Of a stretch of DNA of 64,000 bases, positions 22,100 to 32,840 are shown one piece after another. The DNA is from Agapetus fuscipes (taxonomy: Eukaryota > Arthropoda > Insecta > Trichoptera > Glossosomatidae). The position numbers and the translations under genes were made by a program. Location of the stretch: the NCBI GenBank assembly GCA_951799405.1, contig OX637353.1, positions 10,230,001 through 10,294,000 of the forward strand. Reading direction: 5' to 3'. Position 1 is the first letter of the stretch; every line of letters starts with the position of its first letter. The notes under the pieces were generated by a model. That model was not told the origin of the DNA. It did no database searches and was given only the letters and a program-made list of their open reading frames with translations.

Positions 22100-24060
22100 G
22101 GGAGATTCTGCCCAAGCCATAGAGATTTTTTTTTTTTAATTCGCATATTCCTATTGATTTTCATATATTTTTTGATGAAAGTTTGTGAAAAAACTATATT
22201 AAAGACTGTAGTTTTTTACGACTGATTACGTTCAAAACTGATATAATGAAGCATATTAAGTAACATTTTTTTCAGGATTATTTCTAAAACACAATGAAAA
22301 AAAAAGTTACAATTTGCAAATTCATATTGATTTTTGTACAATATTTGATGAAAGTTTGTGAAAAATCTAAATCATAGACAGTACTTTTGAACTATTGCTT
22401 ATGTTAACTAAGAATGTCTTCAAGCATAATCAGCAATAAAATTTGGGAGATTCTGCCCAAACCATAGAGAAAAAAAATGTGGAATTTTTCATGGTCATAT
22501 GAAATTTCATTTTTTTTGCGATGGAAGATTGTGAAAAAACGAATTCATAGACTGTATTTTTTTTACGACTGATTATGTTAACTAGGGATGTATTTAAGCA
22601 TAATCAGGAATAAAATTTTGGAGACTCTTCCCAAGCCATAGAAAGAAATTATGTTGAAAATTATAATTAATAAAATTATGGGGATGCTTTCGAAATTGAA
22701 AGCCGTGTGAATCCAATTGGAATCCAACATATTATCAATATTTAATTTAATTTTATTAAATAAAAAAACCCTTACCTTATTTAAAAAAGAACAGTCTGTG
22801 AGCTGTGAGTTCGCGTTCTGTGAGAACAAGATCATCGTCATCATCATACTCCCCGAAGATTGTAAAAAAACAAAATCATAGACAGTATTTTTTTACGACT
22901 GATTATGTTACCTAGGAATGTATTCAAGCATAATCAGCAATAAATTTTGGGAGGTTCTACCCAAGCCATAGAGAAAAAAAATGTTGAAATTTTCATAGTC
23001 ATGAAAAATCATATTTTTTGCGATGGAAGATTGTGAAAAAACGAAATCATAGAATGTATTTTTTTACGACTGATTATGTTACCTAAAGATGTATTCAAGC
23101 ATAATCAGCAATAAAATTTGGGAGATTCTACCCAAGCCATAGAGAAAAAAATGTTGAAATTTTCATAGTCATATGAAATTTCATATTTTTTGCGATGGAA
23201 GATTGTGAAAAAACGAAATGATAGACTGTATTTTTTTACGACTGACTATGTTCACTAGAGATGTATTTAAGCATATACAGCAATAAAATTTCGGAGATTC
23301 TACCCAAACCATAGAGAAAAAAAATGTTGAAATTTTCATGTCATAAGAAAAATCATATTTTTTTGCGATGGAAGATTGTGAAAAAACGAAATCATAGACT
23401 GTATTTTTTACGACTGATTATGTTACCTAAAAATGTATTCAAGCATAATCAGCAATAAAATTTGTGAGATTCTACCCAAACCATAGAGAAAAAAAATGTT
23501 GAAATTTTCATAGTCAAATGAAATTTCATTTTTTTTTCGATGGAAGATTGTGAAAAAACGAAATCATAGACTGTATTTTTTTACGACTGATTATGTTACC
23601 TAAAGATGTATTTAAGCATAATATAAATAAAATTTAGGAGATTCTACCCAAGCCATAGAGAAAAAAATGTACAAATTTTTATAGTCAAATGAAATTTCAT
23701 TTTTTTTTCGATGGAAGATTGTGAAAAAACGAAATCATAGACTGTATTTTTTTACGACTGATTATGTTACCTAAAGATGTATTTAAGCATAATAAGCAAT
23801 AAAATTTGGGAGATTCTACCCAAGCCATAGAGAAAAAAATGTTGAAGTTTTCATAGTCAAATGAAATTTCATTTTTTTTTTCGATGGAAGATTGTGAAAA
23901 AACGAAATCATAGACTGTATTTTTTTACGACTGATTATGTTAACTAGGGATATATTCAAGCATAATCAGCAACAAAATTTTGGAGATTCTACCCAAGCCA
24001 TAGAGAGGAATTATGTTGAAAATTATAATAAAATAAAATTATGGGGATGCTTTCCAGTTT
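22100..24060 (+). repeat. Tandem array of 200-240 bp units (left arm)
   Basis: Landmarks ACGACTGATTATGTTAACTA, AAGCATAATCAGCAATAAAA, TTCTACCCAAGCCATAGAG and CGATGGAAGATTGTG recur in order about nine times. Units diverge by a few percent, and later copies are more alike than the first. One unit is interrupted at about 22620-22860 by sequence that recurs inverted at about 24245-24420. Confidence 0.85.
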
Positions 24061-24212
24061 GAAAGCCGTGTGAATCCAGTTGGAAAACAACTTTTTTTTG
24101 TATTTTATTTAATCACAAAAAACCATTACCATGTATACAAAAGAACAGTCTTTGTTTGATGAAGTGATGTTTTCCGGGATCGGTAACCGTGGTCTGTGGG
24201 AGCTGGAGCTTT

Positions 24213-24251
24213 CGGACGTTTCGCCCATTCCTACGATGGGCTTCTTCAGCG
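24213..24251 (-). ncRNA. Hammerhead-ribozyme-like motif (copy c)
   Basis: Minus strand: CTGAAGA (24249-24243), stem II GCCCAT/ATGGGC, GAAA, stem III ACGT, then C and CG able to pair with the CG before CTGAAGA. It lies near the turn-around point between the two tandem arrays. The same core as copy a near 545 has a different stem II loop. One extra A lies between CTGAAGA and stem II. Activity is untested. Confidence 0.45.
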
Positions 24252-24399
24252 GGGAGTATAATGATGACGATGATCTTGTTCTCACAGAACGCGAGCTCAC
24301 AGCTCAGAGACAGTTTTTTTTATAAATGGTAATGGTTTTTTTAATTTATTAAAATAAAAGAAAATATTAATAATAAGTTGGATTCCACCTGGATTTACA

Positions 24400-25080
24400 T
24401 GGCTTTCAATTTCGAAAGCATTCCCATAATTTTATTATATTATAATTTTTAACATAATTTCTCTCTGTGGCTTGGGTAGAATCTCTCAAATTTTATTCCT
24501 GATTATGCTTAAATACGTCTCTTCTTAACATAATCAGTCGTAAAAAAATACAGTCTATGATTTCGCTTTTCACAATCTTCCATCGCAAAAAATATGATTT
24601 TTCATGTGACTTTGATTATTTCAACTTTTTTTTTCTCTATGGCTTGGGTAGAATCTCCCAAATTTTATTGCTGATTATGCTTTAATACATCCCTAGTTAA
24701 CATAATCGATCGTAAAAAAATACAGTCTATGATTTCGTTTTTTCACAATCTTCCATCGCAAAAAATATGATTTTTCATAGGACTATGAAAATTTCAACAT
24801 TTGTTTTCTCTATGGCTTGGGTAGAGTCTCCCCAATTATATTGCTGATTATGGTTAAATACATCCCTAGTTAACATAATCAATCGTAAAAAAATACAGTC
24901 TATGATTTCGTTTTTTCACAATCTTCCATCGCAAAAAATATAATTTTTCATATGACTATGAAAATTTCAACATTTTTTTTCTCTATGGCTTGGGTAGAAT
25001 CTCCCAAATTTTATTGCCGATTATGATTGTTTATATCCCTAGTTAACGTAATCAGTCGTAAAAATGAGCTGTTTATGATG
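24400..25080 (-). repeat. Inverted tandem array (right arm of the foldback element)
   Basis: Four units carry the complements of the left-arm landmarks (CTCTATGGCTTGGGTAGAAT, CTGATTATGC, CAATCTTCCATCGCAAAAAA). With the left array this allows a very long imperfect hairpin. Confidence 0.85.
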
Positions 25081-25355
25081 TGGTTTTTCACAAACAGTTG
25101 ACATAAAGGCATTTATAAAGCTTCATGAAGGATACGCCTTTTCGTGTATAGTTTTGTTTGCGATAGATTAATTAAGTTTATTTGTGAACGCATTTGGCTT
25201 TTAAATGTTTTTATACCTATAAATTGTTAAAGTATAATTTTTTTTCTAAAAAAAAATAATCCATACATGTAGGGAAACGGGTTTTTTCGTTTACATCTCC
25301 AGATTTCCCCAACTGTCAGACTAGACTAGCACCTGTCAGGCTGTCTTCACACCGG

Positions 25356-26402
25356 TCCGGGAAGCATACCAGTATTTATTTCGCGTTTTTATTCGTTTTA
25401 AAATTATTTAAACTACAGTTTCCAGCATAAGTACCTAATAAGTACATAAGGACCAAAATAAACATGTATATAATTTCTATTCTTGTGCTTACTCAGGCTT
25501 AATCAATCTACTACTTGTTTCACGTAATACTTATAATACTTATGTGTAGTTTTATGGTTTTATTATTTTTTAATATTATTTTTCTTTTTTTTCTTATATA
25601 CAATTTCTGTTCTTGTGCTAACTCAGGCTTAATCTATCTACTACTTGTTTTCACATAATACTTATATTACTTCTTTTTCTGCTTTCTGCTTGATTTACAA
25701 ATGTTCAGAAAACTGATTGTTTCCTGCAATAAATAAATAGGAATCCTCAAAATGTGAAAACATGACTTGTAATGAGAGTGAAATGGGTGAGGCAAGGAGG
25801 AGAGATGGAACTAACAAGGAATTGAATGAAGGGACCAAAATAAACATGTGTATTATTTCTATTCTTGTGCTTACTCAGGCTTAATCTATCTACTACTTGT
25901 TTCACGTAATACTTAGGTATGTGTAGTTTTATGGATTTATTATTATTTTTCATTATTATTATTCTTTTTTTCTAATGTATAATTTCTGTTCTTGTTCTAA
26001 CTCAGGCTTAATATACATATCTACTACTTGTTTTCACATAATACTTATATTACTTCTTTTTCTGCTTTCGTGATTTTGCCTGCAACGTTTTATAATTACG
26101 AGCGTTGGGTATTTGTGGCATAAAATACAAGATTATGTTATTGACTGGTATCTGCACTTAATGTACTCGTCATGAATCAAATGCGCTTATATTATTATGA
26201 TAATTAATTATGGGTTCATATATTATATAAAATGTAGACAGTAGAAACTTTACAACAACTATGTGACAGACACCGTCACTGGAGCATTGATGTCTAGTAT
26301 GTAAGTTATTATGTTTAATTTGTGAAAAAATTGTCAATGTTCTGTTGGGGTTTTTACAAATAAATAAATAAAATAAATAAGTAAGTCATTTATTGATGAA
26401 AG
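25356..26402. other. Intergenic region with duplicated repeat, upstream of ALKBH8
   Basis: A block of about 240 bp starting GACCAAAATAAACATG occurs at about 25451-25690 and 25833-26070. Each block consists of two similar halves carrying ACTCAGGCTTAATC and CTACTACTTG. No gene is seen. The ALKBH8 promoter should lie near the end of this stretch, but no clear element is visible. Confidence 0.6.
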
Positions 26403-29400
26403 ATGACCCTCTGCGAGCAGAAAACCAACAGTGCTTCGAAGGAAAAGAAGATTTTACGCAAACAGCGTAGATTTCAGCACATGCTTATTGCTGACGCAGG
26501 AGTAGAGCCTGTCAACAACCCAGAAAAGGTGAAATCATTGTCTAAATTTACTATAGTTTAGTAATAAGAAATATATTTGGTTTATGAATTACTTTGTATG
26601 AATGAGAGCATGGGAATGCACATTCAAAAAACCTAAATGGACTCGGTACACATTCCATATACAACAAAACTGTGGCGTCACAAGGCTGGGTTTTGTATTT
26701 ATTTCTTGGTTGCGCTTGCATTCCATGCCAAGAGCTCGGGTTCGAATCCTACCGAGGGTCTCAGAAATTATTCCTCGTTTCGGTGTTTATTTCAAACCTG
26801 AAATAAAATACCGGCAACGTTTACTTAGCCTTCACAAAGAGTGAGTACCAGCCCCTTCGAGAGCTGAGCAACCCAACTTCGACTGAAGTGGTTGGCGTGA
26901 GACGGGCTCCCTTACCTGTACTAAAAATAGGTTTCACTCGCCACATGCAACCACTTCGGGGAAAATACGGCAAGAAGTTGCACTATATGTGTAGCTTAGT
27001 AGCATTACTAAGAACCCTTGTCACATAGGCCTGTGACTATTACCTGCAGAGAAGAAAATCAGACTTTAAATTTGTGCTAAGTTCATTAGATGGTTCCTAT
27101 CTATAATATCTATCTTCCTCATCTTGAAAAAATGGAACATGAACGACAAATAAAATGATGATGTAAAGATAAAGCTAAATGCAGTGCTATGAGCATAGAT
27201 ATTGGCCAACCTTATCGGAATGATGAATCAGTTTACTTTTTTGACTCAAAGAGTCGACCCAAAAGATCCGTCTTGAGACGTCTCTCAAAGTAACTGCCGT
27301 CGGCAATCTCTCGAATCACAGGTGCTAGCCACTGCGAAAGCACGCTCACCAAATACTGTTGCAGACAAACAGTATGCGGAATGGAACACAGTGACAGTTA
27401 CTGTTATTTGAAATTTGTATTATTTTTTCAGAATGTAGCTGTCTGCAATGCTGGTCTTGCTACTGGATTAGACGAAGCAACTCTCCTATCAATATGCTCA
27501 GAGTTCGGTCAGGTGGAGAGGATAGCCTTGTTGCCTGGAAAGTCGTATTGTTTTGTTGTTTTCTCTGGCATTGAGGCAGCTGTCAGAGCATTTGATAATA
27601 TGCACGCTTCTGCTAACCTCGCCCAAGATGGGAAACCACTGTATTTGAGCTATGTACAAAATGGTATGTCATTTGAAAATATATCCATATAATTTTCTAT
27701 TTTATGTCAGCTTATACCCGAAAGGTTTTTTTACTTTTCTGGGTAAAAAGAGAATATGAGAATGAAAGTACAAAAAAGCATGATGAGATGGTTCGAACAT
27801 CTTCAAAGAATGGATAATGAACGACTAACGAAAAAAGTGTACAGAGTAAATGTCAGAGGAAAGCAAGGAGGGAAAGACCGAGGAAGGAATGGATAGACCA
27901 AATAGGTGAGATTGGGAAAGAATGGAACCTGCAGAGTGAGAATAAGAGAAGAGTATGTATGAGGAAAGTGATGAATGTTGAAGAGATGAAAGAGATATGC
28001 AAGGACAGAAAAAAGTGGAAACGCATCTGCGGAGGTACCGGCCACCCCTAGTGGAATGGCAGCAGGATACAGTACAGTACAGTACAGGGTTTATATTCAT
28101 ACATTTTCAATTTATGCAATTGAGGTGAGATTTACGCAACATTTTGTACTCGCAGTACAGGATGTTCATAATTGATATTCTCTGTGTTTATGTATCCTTG
28201 TACCTTCATCAGGACTTGACAGTTTTGTCTGCTTACCTTCCATTTGGATTCACCACACCCTCCTTTTTGCATTTTGTTTTAGTTCCAGAAGATGAAGATA
28301 CCCCCCAAACTGATTTGCCAGAAGGGTTGTCATTGCATGAAAATTTTGTCACTGAAAGCGAAGAAGCTGCACTATTGAAATGTATTAATTGGGAAGATAA
28401 CAGTGATATAGCTAGCAGCTTGAAAAACAGAAAGGTGAAGCATTATGGATATGAGTTTATATATGGACGCAATAATATTGATCTTCAGAATCCTCTAAAG
28501 GAAGTTATTCCCGCTGAATGTGATATGCTTTGGACACGCTTGGAGAAAATCAACAAGGAATGGAACCAACCACCCAACCAGCTTACTGTCAATCAGTACA
28601 GTCCCGGACATGGTAAGTTTCCATAGAAAATTTAGTATCTCAGGATAAAATATTACATATTACGTCGGTGTTATGGCCAAGTGGGCTGATCTTTCTAGTG
28701 TATTTGGAATAGAATAATGTTGGTTCGATCCCCGCCTGGGTCATTTGATCATAACTTTGACCCTGGTTCAGCAGATGTTATTGGGTAATTATTAATTAAT
28801 AATTCATTAAAATAAACAATAATGAATTATTAATTGATGATATGAATACCAGTTTCTGGCCAGGCAGAATAGGTTGGTGAATTGCATTCCTCTTCACAAA
28901 TCTATTTAAAAAAAAAACTCCCCTCAATTGTGTAAACAGTTTTTTTTGTGCACCGCCGGGAATAGATGAGTTGATAATAATAATATTAGTAATATTAGGA
29001 TGATTTATTTGGTGAGCGCTGTTTTTGTGTGTATCACACCTCAAGAGCCCTCTGCGAGCTTGGTCGTCGCTGTAGAAAGCGCCAATTCTCAAGCAAGACC
29101 CAGTTGTTGTAAGGTTGGATGGACCTTTCAGTGACCGGTCTTTGGTAAAGGTTTATGAATTTTTCAACTCAGCGAAGAACACGTTCGAAATATGAATGGT
29201 ATATTTTTGTGCTCCGCCGGGATCCGAATCCACAACCTTCCATTTACGAGTCCGAAGTGTTGCCACTGGACTACGGACCGGTCCAAGATGCCAACGACAC
29301 GCGTTGATGATTCCTTTGTAGCGCCATTTTGTGATGTAGTCACTCCAAAAGTGCTTTTGCAAACGATGCCAAAAATTTGCTTCTATTCAGTGCATTTCGG

Positions 29401-32400
29401 AACTTTCCATGGTCCTCTAACTCTCTCACATGATGAGGCAGGTGGTTTCAGGGCAAAGTACCAGCAACTGCAAATGCACACTCTCCAAACACTGTGTTGG
29501 CTCTTCTTATCGGCTCTTTAATACGTGAATTGGCTCTGGTTTCTGCCAACCATAGTGTGAGGCCTTTTTTGCCGAGGGCTATAGTCTAATCTAATCTAAG
29601 TTGCAAAAATATGTTACATTGGGGATTTACAATATATATGCATTCTCATAAGCAGACATTTGTTTATTAATTATTATTATCTGATTGTAGGTATACCATC
29701 TCACATCGACACTCACAGTGCCTTTTTGAGCCCCATCCTGTCCCTATCTCTCGGATCTGCCGTAATTATGGAATTTAGGTGTAAACAAAAGCGATGCAAT
29801 GTATTGTTACCACCACGCTCACTTCTTATAATGGATGGAGCTTCGAGGTAATTAATTTGAAATTGTTCTTTACTTCAATTTACACGCAAGCAATTAATGA
29901 AACCTACACGTTTTGTATGAGATTTCTCACCTTTTTATTTTAAAGGGGTGTTGGGAAAATTCGGAAAAGATGTGCCTACCTTATTTTGATTACTAGCTTA
30001 ACTATCAATGTGGTGATCACACAAATATTACATCTCCCTAAATGTGTGGATTCAGATTCCCTACACTGTGTAATTACTTATTTTTATACAGGTATGAATG
30101 GTCGCACGGCATTGCGCCTCGCACCTATGATTTAGTGGAAGGCCATGCCAAACCCCGATCTCAGAGGACGTCATTTACATTCCGATGGGTTCGTCCTGAT
30201 GCCACCTGTCACTGTAGCTTCCCACGGCAATGTGACACTTTCAATCAAGGAAAGATGACCCTGCATCCACAGATTGATACTTTAGCCCCCCTCATAGAGC
30301 AGCAACATGTGCATCAAGTACGTATATTCTATCTTTGTATTCATACTTTTCTAATCTATAAAATGGTTGCCAACACAGTTTGGGCTAATTTTGTCAAAAA
30401 AGGCAACGTAGTTGGACTCACAATTTTGAGAAGGTAGTGAAAAAATCAGGCTAACATCCGACGTGTGTACACTGAAGTGAATAAACATTTTCTTTCAAAA
30501 TGATTATATGTATGTAGGTAAAAAGGATACTTCAATTTTAATTTTGGTTCAAAATTTTAAAGTTGAATGTATTTTAAACCTACTTATACCATTATTGAGT
30601 TCTATTAATTGTTTGTCATCGATTTGTGGGTGTATTTTGTTTTCTGAACAGCTAATTTGTGTTTCAAAATTGTCAGTCCATCACAATAAAAATTAACACT
30701 GGTATTTTAGGTGCCTGTATTTAAATTATTAATCTGTTTATATTTTTAGGTCTACGATAAAATCGCATCACATTTTAGTGAAACACGATCCAAAATTTGG
30801 CCAAGCGTGCAAAATTTTGTAGGAAGTCTCACAGAAGGCACTGTGTTAGTCGATATAGGATGTGGCAATGGGAAAAACTTGCGACTACGCAAAGATCTTA
30901 TCCAGGTAAACAATCACTGAGAATAAGGGTCTGCACATTTAAAGTGGGGAAAAAATGACATCACTTGGCAAATTGTTAACCACTTGTGATTGATTGCTAA
31001 GGACCGAGTTCCGAATCTGACTACCACCGTCCTGGCGCTGTCATCCATTCAACAATATATTACATTAGGGACAGAACATACGGTTATACTATTATGTATG
31101 TAGTTGAAAAGATGGGAAAGTGCTAAATATGGATGTCACTATAATCTATAATGTATGATCTAAGTTGCAAAGGTATATTAACATTAAAATTCATATTAAA
31201 TGCATGCCCACAAACAGACACTTGTAAGTTTGCACTTACAAATGCTGCACGTGTACTGACAAATTAAAATCCAAACCTTAAATGAACATAAACCCTGCAT
31301 TTTTTGCCAACCTTCCTGAAACAGGCGTGACATACCTTTAGAATATCACAAATCTTCATTGGATGTCACAATATGGTTATTAAACAATACTGTAAAATAA
31401 AACATATCCCGTAATATCTGGAATTCAATTGTTTATTTACCATGGGGAACAACCTATGATGTCATCCAAGTAAGGGAAGTTTTGGAATGTGCGGACTCCG
31501 TTTCATATATACCAATGTGTCCCACAATACAACAGCATGTAATTTATTGTTTTTTGTTTTACTTTAGATTGGTGTTGAGTACAATAAAGCTCTGGCTACT
31601 GTTGCTATGTGGGGCGATAATGCAGACAATTGTGTTTCAAAAGAGCAAGCATTCAATATTGATGTCGTGCAAGCCAATTGTCTGTACTTGCCTTTACGAT
31701 CTGACAGTGCTGATGCTGTTATAAGCATAGCTGTATTCCATCATCTAGTGACAGAGGTAAGCATGCGTCTAGTAGAGTCAACACAAATTCTATAGACAAA
31801 AAAGTTGTAATGTCCCATGACAGGCTTCTAGGGACCTGGATAACTGTATTTTATTTTGCTATTGGTTACTAACCGTCCCAGTCATATAGAACTGTGTCGT
31901 TTGCTCGCCAAAAGTAAAATCAAATTTATGACTTTGTAACAGTCCATTACATTCAAAGTAGTTGTGAATGTTGATTGTCGAGTGAATGGACTGGGAACAT
32001 CCTCAGAACGGATGTTTTGGTTCCACATGAGTGAATGTCACTTGTCCATGTAACCAGGGTCCTTACTTCTTTGCAAACAATAATTAAATATTAGTTAACC
32101 ATTTGATGTCTAACTTAAACCTAGCATGTGATTTCTTAACCTTTTTGTCTATGGAAATTGTGTAAACTCTGTTTGTTAACTGTCATATCTAAAACTGTCT
32201 TATCTACAACTTACAAGTTATATTCTTTCCAGGAACGACGCTTCAAAGCCATAAAAGAAACTGCCAGAATTCTCAAAGTAGGCGGCAAGGCTTTAATATC
32301 TGTTTGGGCGAAGGATCAAGCTAGAGGCGATGATAAAACCAGCTACTTGAAACAAAGCCGCAAGAATCGCAAACCTTCCAAAGCCACCGACAATCCAAAC

Positions 32401-32715
32401 AACTCTTTAACGAATGAATATGTTACTGAAGAATTGAAAGACTCGAAAGGAGATAAAATGAATGTGAATTTGCCAGTTCATGTCAACAGAACTCAATTCC
32501 AACATCAGGACTTGCTTGTACCGTGGAAATTAAAAGGGTCTTCAGCAAATGCAAGCAAATGTGAGAAGGAGGTTGAAAGCAATACTTACATGAGATACTA
32601 TCATGTGTTTGAAGAAGGGGAACTGCAAGAGCTGTGCAAACTATTGCCGAATGTGAAAATATTAGATAGTTTCTATGAGCAGGGAAATTGGTGTGTTGTA
32701 TTTGAAAAAATATAA
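26403..32715 (+). CDS. ALKBH8: Alkylated DNA repair protein alkB homolog 8 (tRNA wobble-uridine hydroxylase and methyltransferase)
   Basis: Eight coding exons (26403-26528, 27432-27663, 28283-28612, 29691-29847, 30092-30317, 30750-30905, 31568-31756, 32233-32715) join in phase to 632 aa, close to the family length. Order: a basic N-terminus; an RRM-like domain (about 43-118); an AlkB Fe(II)/2-oxoglutarate domain with RKVKHYGYEF, LTVNQYSPGHG, the iron ligands HIDTH, and RTSFTFRWVR; a Cys-rich link; then a SAM methyltransferase with motif I VDIGCGNGK, ISIAVFHH and GGKALISVWA. The C-terminus is LPVHVNRTQF..YYHVFEEGELQEL..QGNWCVVFE. It completes mcm5U at tRNA wobble positions (with TRM112) and hydroxylates it. 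The introns carry SINEs, LINE pieces, R1 and R5 repeats. No break is seen. Confidence 0.96.
26690..27015 (+). mobile_element. ALKBH8: tRNA-derived SINE, family 2, in ALKBH8 intron 1
   Basis: B box GGTTCGAATCCTACC near 26749, followed by the body shared with 44700-45010: TTTATTTCAAACCT, GAGTACCAGCCCC, CTGAAGTGGTTGGCGT and CACTATATGTGTAGCTTAGT. The A-box end is worn in this copy. Confidence 0.8.
27016..27431. other. Rest of ALKBH8 intron 1
   Basis: Unassigned sequence. Around 27230-27370 a moderately GC-richer piece may be an old retroelement fragment, but I cannot name it. Confidence 0.3.
27745..28085 (+). mobile_element. LINE 3' end with CAGTA-type tail, in an ALKBH8 intron
   Basis: Reads MRWFEHLQRMDNERLTKKVY, then broken RG-rich and DRKKWKRI-like segments. 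It ends with a short microsatellite tail of ACAGT units (28069-28087). Same family as 63039-64000. Confidence 0.8.
28662..28915 (+). mobile_element. tRNA-derived SINE, family 1, in an ALKBH8 intron
   Basis: Well-preserved copy: head GTCGGTGTTATGGCCAAGTG with the A box, B box GGTTCGATCCCCGCC near 28722, the AATAATTCATTAA inverted units, and an A-rich tail at 28905-28916. It lies 50 bp past the donor of the exon ending at 28612. Confidence 0.85.
28960..29300 (-). mobile_element. tRNA-derived SINE, family 3
   Basis: Inverse relative of 34916-35215. It shares GACCGGTCTTTGG, ATGAATTTTTCAAC, a B-box-like GGATCCGAATCCACAACC and ACGGACCGGTC, plus the body from 28985. It is moderately decayed. Confidence 0.65.
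29590..29665 (+). repeat. R1 head fragment
   Basis: AATCTAATCTAAGTTGCAAA through GCATTCTCATAAGCAGACAT. It stops 25 bp before an ALKBH8 acceptor, so the truncation may reflect constraint on the splice site. Confidence 0.6.
30906..31567 (+). repeat. ALKBH8 intron with R5 and R1 copies
   Basis: R5-like sequence at about 30940-31080 (TTGATTGCTAAGGACCG). R1 plus copy at about 31140-31335, with TGCATGCCCACAAACAGACA, CTTACAAATGCTGCACGTG and CCTTCCTGAAACAGGCGTGA, truncated before the GTGAACCATT block. Confidence 0.65.
31757..32232. repeat. Last ALKBH8 intron with an R5-like fragment
   Basis: About 31800-31960 contains GTGTCGTTTGCTCGCCAAAAGT and neighbouring R5-type blocks. The rest is unassigned. 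Confidence 0.45.
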
Positions 32716-32840
32716 TTTGGTTAACTAAAGAAATACATTATTTTGTCAATCAAATTTGTGATTTATTTTGCTGCTTCATCTGTTGAGCTTTATTTAATCA
32801 TATTTAAAACATTTTAAATACACTTTAAAACACTTTTTCA
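32716..32840. terminator. Shared 3' region of convergent ALKBH8 and BBS7
   Basis: Only 125 bp separate the two stop codons. On the minus strand, AATAAA (complement TTTATT, near 32790 and again near 32761) can serve BBS7, so its 3'UTR would reach close to the ALKBH8 stop. No AATAAA follows ALKBH8 on the plus strand here, so its transcript probably reads into BBS7 3' sequence. Overlapping antisense 3' ends are inferred. Confidence 0.5.

Larger units (their letters stand above)
21759..25351. mobile_element. Foldback-like DNA element, 3.6 kb, flanked by CCGG
   Basis: The ends are TGTGAAGACAGCCTGACAGG and its exact complement, each preceded or followed by CCGG (21755-21758, 25352-25355). The interior is a long tandem array in one orientation (about 22100-24060) and a shorter array of the same units inverted (about 24400-25080). 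This is the architecture of Foldback elements. TGT-type ends with CCGG targets recall Ginger elements, an assignment I hold weakly. No transposase is present. It interrupts the protease frame of the Arc-like retroelement. Confidence 0.7.

Noticed and set aside
22100..24060. CRISPR-like regular array
   Set aside because: Units are 200-240 bp, contiguous and without spacer-repeat structure; the context is eukaryotic and the units reappear inverted as a foldback element.
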